Shown here piece by piece: positions 1 to 8,881 of a DNA stretch of 56,076 nt. Position 1 is the stretch's first letter; each line of letters begins with the position of its first letter. The notes under the pieces are model-generated. The model had not been told where the DNA came from. It searched no databases and saw nothing but the letters and a program-made list of their open reading frames with translations. This DNA comes from Gammaproteobacteria bacterium. Its GTDB lineage: Bacteria > Pseudomonadota > Gammaproteobacteria > Pseudomonadales > Pseudohongiellaceae. The position numbers were made by a program, and so were the translations under genes. The stretch is taken from positions 1 through 56,076 of the forward strand of contig JABJIC010000009.1 in NCBI GenBank assembly GCA_018661465.1, in the 5' to 3' direction.

Positions 1-102
1 CAAAATATGAAATGTCGATTGAACCATGATCATCAGATTTTTCTCCTAGTCATGTTATGTTGCAATTCGAGTCGAGTAATTGGTACAAGCATTCTTTGAT
101 AT

Positions 103-375
103 CTATTGAAAAGTAGCATCCAAATCTTCTCTGGTTTGAGTTGCCAATCGATCACGTTGGTTCTGAGTCATGCAGAAATATTGACGAAAATTGGAACCAA
201 CTACTCTCTCTCTTGTGCAAACTAGTTTCTCACCATTCGAGCTCACTGTGGCGTTGTATTCATCCACATCTTTTTGAGAGCGAATTCTTGGAATGCCGTC
301 ATCTACATACATACTTTCGCAAGCAATGAGAGGGGTGGTGAGGCAGAGTACTGCTAGGATTTTTCCAAAATTCAT
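103..375 (-). CDS. small predicted lipoprotein
   Basis: A 90-residue protein when started at the ATG at 375. The frame is open upstream to 561, but the N-terminus from 375 is a classic lipoprotein signal (MNFGK, then a hydrophobic run ending in the lipobox LIAC), so the longer version is unlikely and would overlap the DoxX gene. After the lipidated Cys comes a short hydrophilic region rich in Asp, Arg and Asn, with two further Cys (in LVCTRE and YFCMTQ) that may form a disulfide. It probably sits in the inner or outer membrane facing the periplasm. No family was recognised. It lies downstream of DoxX on the same strand, about 140 bases away, and may be cotranscribed. Confidence 0.7.
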   Translation of the reverse strand: MNFGKILAVLCLTTPLIACESMYVDDGIPRIRSQKDVDEYNATVSSNGEKLVCTRERVVGSNFRQYFCMTQNQRDRLATQTREDLDATFQ

Positions 376-488
376 TCGTTCGATTCCTGTGTTACTGCTA
401 TTAAGATCCAAATTTTCCTGACCTGGTGAATTGTAAGTGTTCCTACCTGAAAGCAAGCTTAATACAAAAGCGCCACAGTAAGGAGCAT

Positions 489-521
489 ATAGAGTTAAAT
501 TTGGGTAGATAGAGTTAAATT
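489..521. repeat. 13-bp direct repeat, two copies 20 bp apart
   Basis: The 13-mer atagagttaaatt occurs at 489-501 and again at 509-521. The second copy runs over the stop codon of the DoxX gene. It may be a small duplication or a paired binding site; nothing else supports a function. Confidence 0.5.
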
Positions 522-937
522 GAGGCAGATTTGCGATTATCAAGGCTCCAGGCACCACCACCCATGCCTGCGGTGACCAATAACCCGGCCATTATCCCCA
601 TATTCTTCACAAAATTCTGGGTTTCATGGCCTGTTTGCAGCTCTCCAGCCGGCAGAGTCCAGAAATCATGCATGACGAGGCTAATCACCAGAGTCAGGCC
701 CGCCAGAATGAATGCGACAAATTTTGTTTGATACCCAAGCAGCAGAGCAGCGCCACCACCTACTTGAATAAATATGGTGAGGATTAGGAAAAAAGACACC
801 ATAACCATGCCATGACCAGCCATGTAGGTGGACATAGAATCGAAAGTAAATATTTTCTGCGCGCCAAACACGAGGAAGTACAGCGCAAGCAAAACACGCC
901 CAGAAGTTGCTAGTGATTTTTCAATTGTGTCTTGCAT
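515..937 (-). CDS. DoxX family membrane protein
   Basis: 140 residues with four predicted membrane segments (roughly residues 12-30, 44-66, 72-90 and 112-130). The pattern RVLLALYFLVFGAQKI near the N-terminus, the Gly-rich second helix (VQVGGGAALLLGYQ-like) and the short loop HDFWTLP between helices 3 and 4 are typical of DoxX/DoxD-like proteins. These are small inner-membrane proteins linked in some bacteria to thiosulfate or quinone redox chemistry or oxidative stress; the role here cannot be assigned. The ATG at 937 follows a clear intergenic stretch. The small lipoprotein gene lies downstream on the same strand. Confidence 0.85.
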   Translation of the reverse strand: MQDTIEKSLATSGRVLLALYFLVFGAQKIFTFDSMSTYMAGHGMVMVSFFLILTIFIQVGGGAALLLGYQTKFVAFILAGLTLVISLVMHDFWTLPAGELQTGHETQNFVKNMGIMAGLLVTAGMGGGAWSLDNRKSASI

Positions 938-1100
938 ATTTGCTCTCTGCGTAAGCCGATGATTGGTAATTTTACTTAGCTTGGTTGTTTTAAAAATACT
1001 TGTATTGCAGCTACTTATTTTGAAGCAAGCTGATTTGAAACAAACAGGCGAACAGAATAACTTATAGTTCCAGGCAGTAGCTATCTATTTGATTGTCAGC

Positions 1101-1976
1101 TTAAGCATCCCACCAGGGATAGAAAGCAGGCATGTCGCTGGCCTTGTCGCTGTACTTCGCCGGGCGTTTTTCCAGAAAGGCATTTACTCCTTCCTTGCCC
1201 CCCATTTGGCTGGCATAGAAAATGGCGAGGGAATCTACTCGATGGGCTTCAATAGGGTGGGGCTGCGCTGCATTGCGATACATCATCTGTCGTGTCAGAG
1301 CGATGGCCACCGGGCTGTGCTGGCTAATGCGTCTGGCTATTGCATAGGCTTTTTCCAATAGCTCATCACCACTCTCTACCGAATTGGCAAAACCGCGGCG
1401 TTCCAATTCTGTTGCCTCTATGAGCTCTGCGCTGTAGATCCATTCAAGTGCAGTGCCCATATTTACAATACGGGGAAGAAACCAGCTGGAGCAGGCTTCA
1501 GGTGTAATGCCAATTTTATTGAAAACGAATCCTACTCTAGCTCGTGCAGAGACTAATCTTATATCCATAGCGCATGTCATAGTGGCACCGATTCCGACAG
1601 CAGCGCCGTTTATCGCGGCTATGACGGGTTTCTTACAGTCGTAGATGGCCAGAGTCACTTGCCCGCCTGTATCTCTCACGCCACTTTCGATCTCCGGGTC
1701 ATCCAGCCGAGTCCTCATATCTTCCATGTCGGGTTTGATGTCTTCATTCAGTCCAAACACGTTTCCATCAGAGGAGAGATCCATGCCGGCGCAAAATGCC
1801 TTACCTGCTCCTGTTACGACAATAGCTCTAATGTCATCGTCTTCACTGGCCAGGTTGAATGCACTCATTAGCTCGTACGCCATTTCGACGGTGAAGGAAT
1901 TCATTTTTTCAGGGCGATTTAGAGTGATGGTGAGAATCTGTTCTTTTATTTCATACAAAATGGAATTGAACTGCAT
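1101..1976 (-). CDS. enoyl-CoA hydratase/isomerase (crotonase family)
   Basis: About 291 residues. Crotonase landmarks are clear: TLNRPEKMNSFT near the N-terminus, the oxyanion-hole segments GAGKAFCAGMDLSS and AAINGAAVGIGATM, and the later GFANSVESGDELLEKA. Enzymes of this fold hydrate or isomerise enoyl-CoAs in the cytoplasm. An ATG lies at 1985, but the ATG at 1976 is better placed behind an AGGG ribosome-binding site. The C-terminal extension ending in PAFYPWWDA is seen in a subgroup often annotated as crotonase/enoyl-CoA hydratase in environmental proteobacteria. It lies at the edge of the lipid-catabolism block, transcribed like the CaiB gene but separated from it by the GGDEF protein. 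Substrate unknown. Confidence 0.9.
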   Translation of the reverse strand: MQFNSILYEIKEQILTITLNRPEKMNSFTVEMAYELMSAFNLASEDDDIRAIVVTGAGKAFCAGMDLSSDGNVFGLNEDIKPDMEDMRTRLDDPEIESGVRDTGGQVTLAIYDCKKPVIAAINGAAVGIGATMTCAMDIRLVSARARVGFVFNKIGITPEACSSWFLPRIVNMGTALEWIYSAELIEATELERRGFANSVESGDELLEKAYAIARRISQHSPVAIALTRQMMYRNAAQPHPIEAHRVDSLAIFYASQMGGKEGVNAFLEKRPAKYSDKASDMPAFYPWWDA

Positions 1977-2032
1977 GACATACATCCCTATTACATAGTT
2001 GGGTGGGGTGTGGCTTGAGTAGATTGAAAAGT

Positions 2033-3193
2033 TTAGCTGAGGGCGAGAGTCGCGGTTTTTACTCTTAGCAATTCTACATCACCTTCTTGAAGCATCTGTT
2101 GCAAATGTAATTCTTCTTCTCGCTTGGTGATGATTGCGATAGCGACTTGGACCTTAATGATATTGCCCCTGTAGACATATTCTTCGGAGCCAAGAGAGTC
2201 TTTGATTTTCTTTAGCACAATTTGTGAGCCGATCTCATCAACTCCAGGCAAGAGCATGTGAAAAGTTTTTGGCCCCGATCGAGCCAATACATCTTCATTT
2301 CTTCTTCGGTCACTAGCCATTAGCGCGAAGTGTCGCAATAGTTCATTGCCTACTTTAATCCCGTAAGCATCAATTACCTCGTTCAGGTTGGTCACTTCAA
2401 TTGTGAGCAAGGAAACCGGCTTGGTATAACGAAGCGCAACGCCGAGTACCCTGTTGCCAACTTCCACTAGTGTCCGCTTGTTCAACACAGTGGTAATGGG
2501 GTCATAGATCGAGTTTTCATGATGCTCGGCCGCCATCTCTTCCATAGTCATGATGACTATGGCGAAGGTGAACACTGTCAGGGTTACGATAGAGCCGATT
2601 AACAATATCGAGGTGCCGGGATCATCCGTCCCAAGTGGAGTGCCCGAGCGCAAGAACATCAAGGTGAATTCGGCGACAGCATTAAAGCTGAATAAGGTGA
2701 CAAGAAGATATGCCCCATAGCTTGCACTGATAGATATAGCTGGTCTCAGCTTTCTTTCGATGCGAATTCCTCGAGTTAGTATAAATACGTTACAGATATC
2801 GAAAATCACCATCATGATTGTATAGATACGCATGCGCCAAAGTGTAGACTCATCGACCAGCGTGAAGTAGACAAAGCCAACTAGGGTGAGTACCAGCCAT
2901 GCTCCAGTAAAGAGAGGTAGTTTGGTTTTTTCCTGATTCCAAAAGGTGGCAATTCCCATAAGTGTTGGAATACGTCCGCCTAATAGCAAGGCGTTGGCAA
3001 TAATAATTGAAATGAGCGGAGAGATGGTGCCCTGCATGGACATTAGAAGAATACCCACACTGGTAATTATGGAGCCGGCCGCGATTTTTAATAGTCCAGG
3101 AATTGTGCGATTCGCTGCCCAATTTACAAGCAAAGCGGTGCCCGTAATCAAGGCAACAAGGCTTAGAGCGATTATGAGGTTTTGGTTTTCCAT
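2033..3193 (-). CDS. membrane protein with degenerate GGDEF domain
   Basis: 386 residues. About seven hydrophobic segments fill residues 5-215. A GGDEF-fold domain follows: DPITTVLNKRTL (231-242) matches the usual DPLTGLLNRR, and TIEVTNLNEVIDAYG (264-278) matches the strand-helix that carries the metal-binding Asp. The signature loop at 307-311 reads GPKTF instead of GGDEF, and the preceding metal Asp is Glu or Val, so synthesis of c-di-GMP is unlikely. An RxxD motif (R298-N-E-D301) stands exactly five residues before the loop, the spacing of a c-di-GMP inhibitory site, so it may be a nucleotide-binding sensor. It starts 9 bases after the CaiB gene ends and is probably cotranscribed with it. 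Confidence 0.85.
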   Translation of the reverse strand: MENQNLIIALSLVALITGTALLVNWAANRTIPGLLKIAAGSIITSVGILLMSMQGTISPLISIIIANALLLGGRIPTLMGIATFWNQEKTKLPLFTGAWLVLTLVGFVYFTLVDESTLWRMRIYTIMMVIFDICNVFILTRGIRIERKLRPAISISASYGAYLLVTLFSFNAVAEFTLMFLRSGTPLGTDDPGTSILLIGSIVTLTVFTFAIVIMTMEEMAAEHHENSIYDPITTVLNKRTLVEVGNRVLGVALRYTKPVSLLTIEVTNLNEVIDAYGIKVGNELLRHFALMASDRRRNEDVLARSGPKTFHMLLPGVDEIGSQIVLKKIKDSLGSEEYVYRGNIIKVQVAIAIITKREEELHLQQMLQEGDVELLRVKTATLALS

Positions 3194-3202
3194 GATGTTG
3201 TA

Positions 3203-4330
3203 TTAAATTGCGTTTTCGGTCCTCAGTTGCTCTATTTCATCGGCGCTAAAGCCCCAATCTGAAAGGATTTCTTCGGAATGCTCGCCCGCCAAACAGGGCC
3301 TTGCACTGATAGATGATGGTGTCCGGCTAAATCTTGGTGCCGGTGCAGGTTGCAACACACCGTCATGCTCTGCGAAAGTTCCGCGAGATCGGTTATGTGG
3401 GTGATCTGGCGCTTCTTTCAAATCAAGAATAGGAGCAAAGCATACATCTGTGGCTTCCAGTAATACACACCACTGATCTCGGCTTTTAGTTATAAATAGA
3501 GATTCCAGTTTTTTGCGGAGCGAGGGCCAGTGCTGTTTATCATTCTGAAGTTCAAATTCCTTGTCTTCAATCTCACAAAGCTCCAAAAGTAAGGCGTAAA
3601 ATTGGGGTTCGATAGACCCAATAGAAATATATTTACCATCGCTACACTCATAGCTGCCATAGTAATGGGCGCCGCCGTCTAGTTTATTATCCTGTCTATT
3701 GGTGGTCCACATATCCATCGCCATCATGCCATAAGCCGGGCTTAGTAAGCTTGCCGTACCATCGGTCATCGCCGCATCAATAATCTGACCTTTCCCAGAA
3801 TTGCTTCGTTCAAGTAATGCGGCGAGAATTCCTGTGAGTAGATACATAGCTCCACCACCGAAATCACCAACCAGATTGAGGGGTGGCGCGGGTGGTCTGT
3901 CGGCATGGCCCATTGCGCCCAGAGCGCCAGCGATAGAAATATAGTTTATGTCATGCCCCGCAGCCATGGCTAGCGGTCCTTCCTGCCCCCATCCGGTCAT
4001 TCGGCCGAATACTATTCCGGGGTTTTTCTGCAGACAGACATCAGGACCTAATCCCAATCTTTCCATCACGCCAGGTCGAAAGCCTTCAAGAATGACGTCA
4101 GATTGCTCCACCATCCTAAGAACAGTTTCCACGGCAACCGGATCTTTCAGGTCGAGGGCAATTGAACGCCGGCTTCTGAGAGGGATATTCCCTCTATGGC
4201 CGGTACCTTTCTGATTGAGTCGATCAATACGAATTACTTCGGCGCCCATGTCTGCAAGCATCATAGAGCAAAACGGAGCAGGCCCTATTCCGGCCATCTC
4301 CAAAACCTTGATTCCCGTTAGGGCTCCCAT
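3203..4330 (-). CDS. CaiB/BaiF CoA-transferase family, AMACR-like
   Basis: 375 residues, the usual length for a class III CoA-transferase or alpha-methylacyl-CoA racemase. Start GALTGIKVLEMAGIGPAPFCSMMLADMGAEVIRI (positions 2-34, key residues L9-E10-M11-A12-G13 and D27-G29-E31) matches the AMACR N-terminus, where the typical form is GIGPGPFAAMLLADLGAEV. Asp at GHDINYISIAGALGAMG and the GDFGGGAMYLLTGILAALLER segment are also family marks. The GHDINY Asp corresponds to the AMACR catalytic Asp. AMACR inverts 2-methylacyl-CoA stereochemistry so that branched chains or sterol side chains can enter beta-oxidation, which fits the neighbouring HSD10-like SDR, thiolase and dehydrogenase. It is divergent from the SDR gene. 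Confidence 0.9.
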   Translation of the reverse strand: MGALTGIKVLEMAGIGPAPFCSMMLADMGAEVIRIDRLNQKGTGHRGNIPLRSRRSIALDLKDPVAVETVLRMVEQSDVILEGFRPGVMERLGLGPDVCLQKNPGIVFGRMTGWGQEGPLAMAAGHDINYISIAGALGAMGHADRPPAPPLNLVGDFGGGAMYLLTGILAALLERSNSGKGQIIDAAMTDGTASLLSPAYGMMAMDMWTTNRQDNKLDGGAHYYGSYECSDGKYISIGSIEPQFYALLLELCEIEDKEFELQNDKQHWPSLRKKLESLFITKSRDQWCVLLEATDVCFAPILDLKEAPDHPHNRSRGTFAEHDGVLQPAPAPRFSRTPSSISARPCLAGEHSEEILSDWGFSADEIEQLRTENAI

Positions 4331-4522
4331 CTATTTATCCCCAGCTAAAATACAAATATGGCTATAATAATATGGGAATGGGGTGGTAAATGAAAATCTA
4401 GTCTTAGGCTAGCCGGAATTCAGCTCAAAACACTTCTTGCTTACTGATATAAGGGGTTTCTCTTTTTCAGCGGATACACTATTCTCATGCGTCCTTTATA
4501 CGATTTGAGAGAATGGAAAAAG

Positions 4523-5290
4523 ATGGATTTAGCGAATAAGACAGCCCTCATTACTGGAGGCGCATCAGGTCTCGGGCTTGCTACGGCGAGAAACTTCATT
4601 GCGGCAGGCGCCAACGTCATGCTATTTGACCTGAATCAGCAGGCACTGGATGCAGCGGTGGCTGAACTCGGAGAGAAGGCAATTTCCCATGCCGGTGATG
4701 TATCTGACCAAGTGGCGGTTGCAGAAGCCGTTGCCAGGACGAAAGAGAAATTTGGAACGATTCACATCAATGTGAATTCCGCTGGTATCGGCGGTGCTGC
4801 CCGAACCGTTGGAAGGGATGGGCCAATGCCTCTGGAAAAATTCGAAAACATTGTCAGGGTTAACTTGATAGGTACATTTAATGTGCTTCGACTCTGTGCC
4901 GAAGTGATGCAATTAAATGAGCCAGCTACTGAAGATGGCGAGCGTGGTGTTATCGTAAATGTTGCTTCCATCGCAGCATTCGATGGTCAGACCGGACAAG
5001 CGGGATACGCTGCCTCAAAGGGCGGCATAGTTTCCATGACCCTACCAATTGCCCGTGACTTGTCCAAGCGCGGCATTCGGGTGAATACCATCGCGCCGGG
5101 TGTATTCGAGACTCCATTATTGGCCAAGGCGCCTGATGAAGTAAGAGATCCGCTAATCGCAATAACACAGTTTCCGAAACGATTGGGAAATCCCGATGAA
5201 TTTGCTCATCAGGTTGCACATATCGTAGGAGCAACTTATTTGAATGGTGAGACAATTCGACTGGACTCAGCGATTCGTATGCCTGCCTAA
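4523..5290 (+). CDS. SDR, 3-hydroxyacyl-CoA dehydrogenase type 2 (HSD10-like)
   Basis: 255 residues from the ATG at 4523. The frame extends to 4487, but MDLANKTALITGGASGLG is the normal family start and the upstream residues have no counterpart. The NAD-binding GGASGLG lies at about 10-16, the structural NSAG near 90, and the catalytic Ser, Tyr and Lys in VNVASIAA and GYAASKGG. The ending GETIRLDSAIRMPA is characteristic of the HSD10 / 17-beta-HSD10-like short-chain dehydrogenases that oxidise straight and branched 3-hydroxyacyl-CoAs. The next genes on the strand are a thiolase (79 bases on) and an acyl-CoA dehydrogenase, so this is probably the dehydrogenation step of a beta-oxidation operon. 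Confidence 0.9.
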   Translation: MDLANKTALITGGASGLGLATARNFIAAGANVMLFDLNQQALDAAVAELGEKAISHAGDVSDQVAVAEAVARTKEKFGTIHINVNSAGIGGAARTVGRDGPMPLEKFENIVRVNLIGTFNVLRLCAEVMQLNEPATEDGERGVIVNVASIAAFDGQTGQAGYAASKGGIVSMTLPIARDLSKRGIRVNTIAPGVFETPLLAKAPDEVRDPLIAITQFPKRLGNPDEFAHQVAHIVGATYLNGETIRLDSAIRMPA

Positions 5291-5369
5291 GACTATCAAA
5301 ACAGGCAGCGATTATTCGAGAGAAAAGAGAACATAGTAAAGTAAACATAAAGGGAACAAGGATTTTAAA

Positions 5370-6557
5370 ATGGCAGATGCATATATAGTTGGTGCAGTTC
5401 GCACCGCAACAGGAAGAAAGAAAGGTCGCCTGAGTAATCTTCATCCGGTGGACATGGGTGCCATAGTGGTTGATGAATTAGTGGATCGTACGGGTATTCC
5501 TACCGGTGCCGTCGATGATGTGATCTTCGGTGTAGTGATGCAGATTGGAGCCCAGGCAAGCAATCTGGGACGTAATGTCTCGCTCTCATCAAAATTGGAT
5601 TTAGAAGTTCCAGGAACTACTGTGGATCGCCAGTGTGGTTCATCCTTGCAAGCTATTCAGTTTGCAGCCCAGGCTGTTATGTCTGGTACGCAGGATGTTG
5701 TCATTGCAGGTGGTGTAGAAGCTATGAGCACGGTTGAGATTGGCTCAAATGTAAGAGACGGTCTAGAGCACGGGCGCGGTAAACCGAAAGGCGAGCGACT
5801 GGAAGTTCAATATCCCGGCATACAATTCAGTCAATTTGATGGAGCAGAATTGCTAGCGGAAAAATACGAGGTTTCAAGGGATGAACTTGATGCCTTTGGT
5901 TTAGCCAGCCACCAACGAGCGGCAGCGGCAACTGAAAAAGGCTATTTTAAGGACGAGATCGTTCCTATTAATATCAAGCTTGAAGATGGCAGTGCTGACG
6001 TTCATACAGCTGATGAAGGAATTCGCGCTGAAGCTAGTCTTGAAGGCATGCAATCCCTAAATCCTTTGAGAGAAGGTGGAGTTATAACGGCAGGAACAGC
6101 TAGCCAGATCAGCGACGGTTCGGCAGCAATACTGGTTGCGAACGAAGATGCAATCAAAAAATATAATTTGCCAGTTCGTGCAAAGATACACTCCCTCGCT
6201 GTGGTTGGGTCCGATCCGGTCATTATGTTGGAAGGTCCGATACCCGCCACGAAGAAGGTGTTAGAGAAGGCAGGGCTTGGTATTGATGATATGGATTTAT
6301 ATGAAGTGAATGAAGCTTTCGGTTCTGTACCACTTGCTTGGGCGAAAGCGGTCAACGCAGATCTCGATAAACTCAACGTTAACGGTGGAGCGCAGGCACT
6401 GGGCCACCCTCTGGGTGGAACTGGAGCAAAACTCATGACCACACTGGTGCATGAGCTTGAGAGAAGAGAGGGCCGTTACGGTCTCATCTCCATCTGTGAA
6501 GGGGGTGGTACCGCCAATGCCATGATTATTGAACGAATGAGTTCGGTAGAGAGCTAG
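5370..6557 (+). CDS. acetyl-CoA C-acyltransferase (thiolase)
   Basis: 395 residues, normal thiolase length. The nucleophilic Cys is C89 in VDRQCGSSLQ, the active-site His lies in GGAQALGHPLGGTGA (about 345), and the second Cys in ISICEGGGTANAM (about 379). The last motif reads CEGGG-T-A rather than the usual C(I/M)GGGQG/MG, a variation seen in the steroid- and branched-chain-associated thiolase group. It would cleave 3-ketoacyl-CoA with CoA in the cytoplasm. It follows the HSD10-like gene by 79 bases and precedes the acyl-CoA dehydrogenase by 9 bases, so these form one operon. FadA-type and biosynthetic roles cannot be separated from sequence alone, but the context favours degradation. Confidence 0.92.
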   Translation: MADAYIVGAVRTATGRKKGRLSNLHPVDMGAIVVDELVDRTGIPTGAVDDVIFGVVMQIGAQASNLGRNVSLSSKLDLEVPGTTVDRQCGSSLQAIQFAAQAVMSGTQDVVIAGGVEAMSTVEIGSNVRDGLEHGRGKPKGERLEVQYPGIQFSQFDGAELLAEKYEVSRDELDAFGLASHQRAAAATEKGYFKDEIVPINIKLEDGSADVHTADEGIRAEASLEGMQSLNPLREGGVITAGTASQISDGSAAILVANEDAIKKYNLPVRAKIHSLAVVGSDPVIMLEGPIPATKKVLEKAGLGIDDMDLYEVNEAFGSVPLAWAKAVNADLDKLNVNGGAQALGHPLGGTGAKLMTTLVHELERREGRYGLISICEGGGTANAMIIERMSSVES

Positions 6558-6566
6558 GGTTTCGCA

Positions 6567-7730
6567 ATGCTATTGGAAAATATTAAATCACCGTGGATGG
6601 ATGAGGAATTGCAGATCATGCGGGATGCAGTTGCTCGTTTTCTGCAGAAGGAATTTGTTCCCCACATGGAGAAATGGGAAAAGCAGGGTTTCGTGGACAG
6701 GGAAGCCTGGTTAAGAGCAGGGCAAGCAGGATTACTCTGCGCCTCAATCCCGGAAGAGTACGGCGGTGGAGGCGGCAATTTCAAACATGAGATGGTTTTG
6801 GTTGAAGAACTCAGTTACGCCAATATCACCGGTTTTGGAAATGGAGTGCATTCAGGGATTGTTGCGCACTATATCAATTCCTATGGCACCGAAGAGCAGA
6901 AGCAAAAATGGCTACCGGCAATGGCAAGAGGAGAAATCGTTTCTGCCATAGCCATGACTGAACCGGGAACCGGCTCTGATTTACAGGCTGTGAAAACATC
7001 GGCTATTCGTCAGGGTGATCATTATGTACTGAATGGGCAAAAGACTTTTCTAACAAATGGTCAGACATCAAACTTGATATGCGTAGTCGCAAAGACTGAC
7101 CCCGCCGAATCAGGCAAGGGAATTTCCCTGATCATGGTGGAAACCGATATAGTTGAAGGCGAAGGTGGGTTTTCCAGAGGGCGTAACCTGGAGAAGCTCG
7201 GCATGAAGGCTCAGGATACCTCGGAAATATTCTTCGAAGATGTAAAAGTTCCCGTAGAGAACCTGCTGGGAGACACGGAAGGAAAAGGCTTTGTACAGCT
7301 TATGCAGCAACTTCCACAAGAGCGCTTGATAATAGCTGCAGGAGCTTGTGCAGCAATTGAGAAAGCTCTGCGTTTAACCAGTGAATATGTGAAAGATCGA
7401 AAGGCTTTTGGGAAACGTATCCTCGATTTCCAAAACACTCAGTTTCGTCTGGCAGAGAGATATACCGAAGCGAAATTGGCAAGAACATTTGTAGATGATT
7501 GCGCGATGAAATTGGCCGAAGGAAAATTAGATAGCGCAACAGCAGCGATGGCGAAATGGTGGACTACTCAGAAGCAATGCGAAATAGTGGATGAGTGTTT
7601 ACAGTTTTTTGGAGGCTATGGATACATGATGGAATATCCCATTGCCAAGATGTACGCGGATAGTCGTATTCAAAAAATATATGGCGGCAGCAATGAGATA
7701 ATGAAGCTGTTAATCGCCAGAGAGATATAA
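6567..7730 (+). CDS. acyl-CoA dehydrogenase, long-chain type
   Basis: 387 residues. FAD and substrate motifs are visible: AMTEPGTGSDLQ (about 130), FLTNG, LGMKAQDTSE and RKAFGKRILDFQ. The C-terminal segment LQFFGGYGYMMEYPIAK ends with IYGGSNEIMK, where medium-chain enzymes carry the catalytic Glu (IYEGTNEI). Here it is Gly, as in LCAD and isovaleryl-CoA dehydrogenase, which use a Glu in an earlier helix; the Glu in LPQERLIIAAG (about 252) is the obvious candidate. This predicts a preference for long or branched acyl-CoA. It starts 9 bases after the thiolase stop and is the last gene of the operon; its 3' end carries a 12-bp triplication. Confidence 0.92.
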   Translation: MLLENIKSPWMDEELQIMRDAVARFLQKEFVPHMEKWEKQGFVDREAWLRAGQAGLLCASIPEEYGGGGGNFKHEMVLVEELSYANITGFGNGVHSGIVAHYINSYGTEEQKQKWLPAMARGEIVSAIAMTEPGTGSDLQAVKTSAIRQGDHYVLNGQKTFLTNGQTSNLICVVAKTDPAESGKGISLIMVETDIVEGEGGFSRGRNLEKLGMKAQDTSEIFFEDVKVPVENLLGDTEGKGFVQLMQQLPQERLIIAAGACAAIEKALRLTSEYVKDRKAFGKRILDFQNTQFRLAERYTEAKLARTFVDDCAMKLAEGKLDSATAAMAKWWTTQKQCEIVDECLQFFGGYGYMMEYPIAKMYADSRIQKIYGGSNEIMKLLIAREI

Positions 7731-7754
7731 AGAGAGATATAAAGAGAGATATAA
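7719..7754 (+). repeat. 12-bp unit repeated three times over a stop codon
   Basis: The unit agagagatataa is repeated perfectly at 7719-7730, 7731-7742 and 7743-7754. The first copy encodes the last residues and the TAA of the acyl-CoA dehydrogenase. Since 12 is a multiple of three, each copy repeats the same in-frame TAA, giving three stops in a row. It looks like recent slipped-strand duplication. Confidence 0.9.
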
Positions 7755-7813
7755 AGAACAATTTAAGGTCGAGGCGTTGGTATGACGCCCATCAATAAAG
7801 CAGGAGTTCGCAC

Positions 7814-8830
7814 ATGAAAAAGGCAATTCTCTGTATAGCAACTTTTCTAATGATGGCTAATAGTTTTGCTGCGGAAACAGGGTACATCACGCCAAGAACA
7901 GAATTTGGTGCACCTGACTTTCAAGGTACTTGGACCATAGCAACGCAGACTAATTTAGAGCGCGCAGAACGCTTTGGCGGCGAGTTAGTTATTAGCGAAG
8001 AAGAAGCGATTCAAATTGAAGCAAGAGTGCAGGCAAGAAACGAAGCCAGTAACCGGCCCAGTGATCCGAACCGAGAAGCGCCTACAACAGGCCGGAACGT
8101 CGGCGGTTATAACACCTTCTGGATGGACCCGGGCGAACGTCTTGCTGTAGTGAATGACGAGATTCGTACATCTATTCTGGTGGATCCGGAAGATGGCCGC
8201 CTGCCCTATAGCGAACAGGGGCGCACTCTGTTCGCAGCAGCGATGCAGCAAAGGCAATCCTATGATGGCCCGGAAGTGCGACCTTTGGGAGAGCGCTGCA
8301 TGGTGGGTTTTGGCTCATCCGGTGGTCCTCCTAAGCTGCCTGTTCTTTACAACAACTTAACTCAAATCGTTCAGACTGATTCCTATGTTGTTCTAATGGC
8401 AGAAATGAATCATGACGCCCGCATCGTTAGAATGAATCAGGATCATCAGCAGCCGTCTCTGAATCCATGGCTGGGTGATTCTGTTGGCTACTACGAAGAC
8501 GATACATTGGTAGTAGTCACCACCAATTTTCACCCTCAACAAAGCTTGCGCTCCTCACTGGAGCATCGCTTCTATGGCTCAATGGAAATGGAGGTTACCG
8601 AGCGATTCACCAGAACGGCTGAAGATACAATTTTGTATCAGTTCACCGTTGACGATCCTCGGGTTTATTCTCAGCCCTGGAGTGGTGAGCTGCCCATGAA
8701 TGCCAACGGCGAACAGGTATTTGAATATGCCTGCCATGAAGGCAACTATGCCTTGCCAGGAATTCTAGCCGGTGCCAGAAGAGCAGATAGCGAGGGCATT
8801 GACTACGCGCCTACCGATCCCGGGCAATAA
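7814..8830 (+). CDS. exported protein of an uncharacterised family
   Basis: 338 residues with a Sec signal peptide (MKKAILCIATFLMMANSFA, cleavage after FAA). The mature part has the marks of a large unnamed family common in Acidobacteria and marine proteobacteria: PDFQGTWTIAT near the start, the segment NTFWMDPGERLAV, ILVDPEDGRLPY, LGERCMVGF, YNNLTQIVQT, NHDARIVRMN, WLGDSVGYYEDDTLVVVTTN and the C-terminal YACHEGNY. Two conserved Cys (in ERCMVG and YACHEG) could pair in the periplasm. No enzymatic motif was recognised, so no function is proposed. It has its own leader after the acyl-CoA dehydrogenase and ends in a strong bidirectional hairpin. Confidence 0.85.
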   Translation: MKKAILCIATFLMMANSFAAETGYITPRTEFGAPDFQGTWTIATQTNLERAERFGGELVISEEEAIQIEARVQARNEASNRPSDPNREAPTTGRNVGGYNTFWMDPGERLAVVNDEIRTSILVDPEDGRLPYSEQGRTLFAAAMQQRQSYDGPEVRPLGERCMVGFGSSGGPPKLPVLYNNLTQIVQTDSYVVLMAEMNHDARIVRMNQDHQQPSLNPWLGDSVGYYEDDTLVVVTTNFHPQQSLRSSLEHRFYGSMEMEVTERFTRTAEDTILYQFTVDDPRVYSQPWSGELPMNANGEQVFEYACHEGNYALPGILAGARRADSEGIDYAPTDPGQ

Positions 8831-8881
8831 ACAGGCAGAAAAATATTTCATTTCAAGACTTCGGTCTAAGCACCGTGCACA

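Noticed and set aside
4950..5444. 164-residue frame on the minus strand opposite the SDR
   Set aside because: The SDR on the plus strand has full family motifs; this is its shadow.
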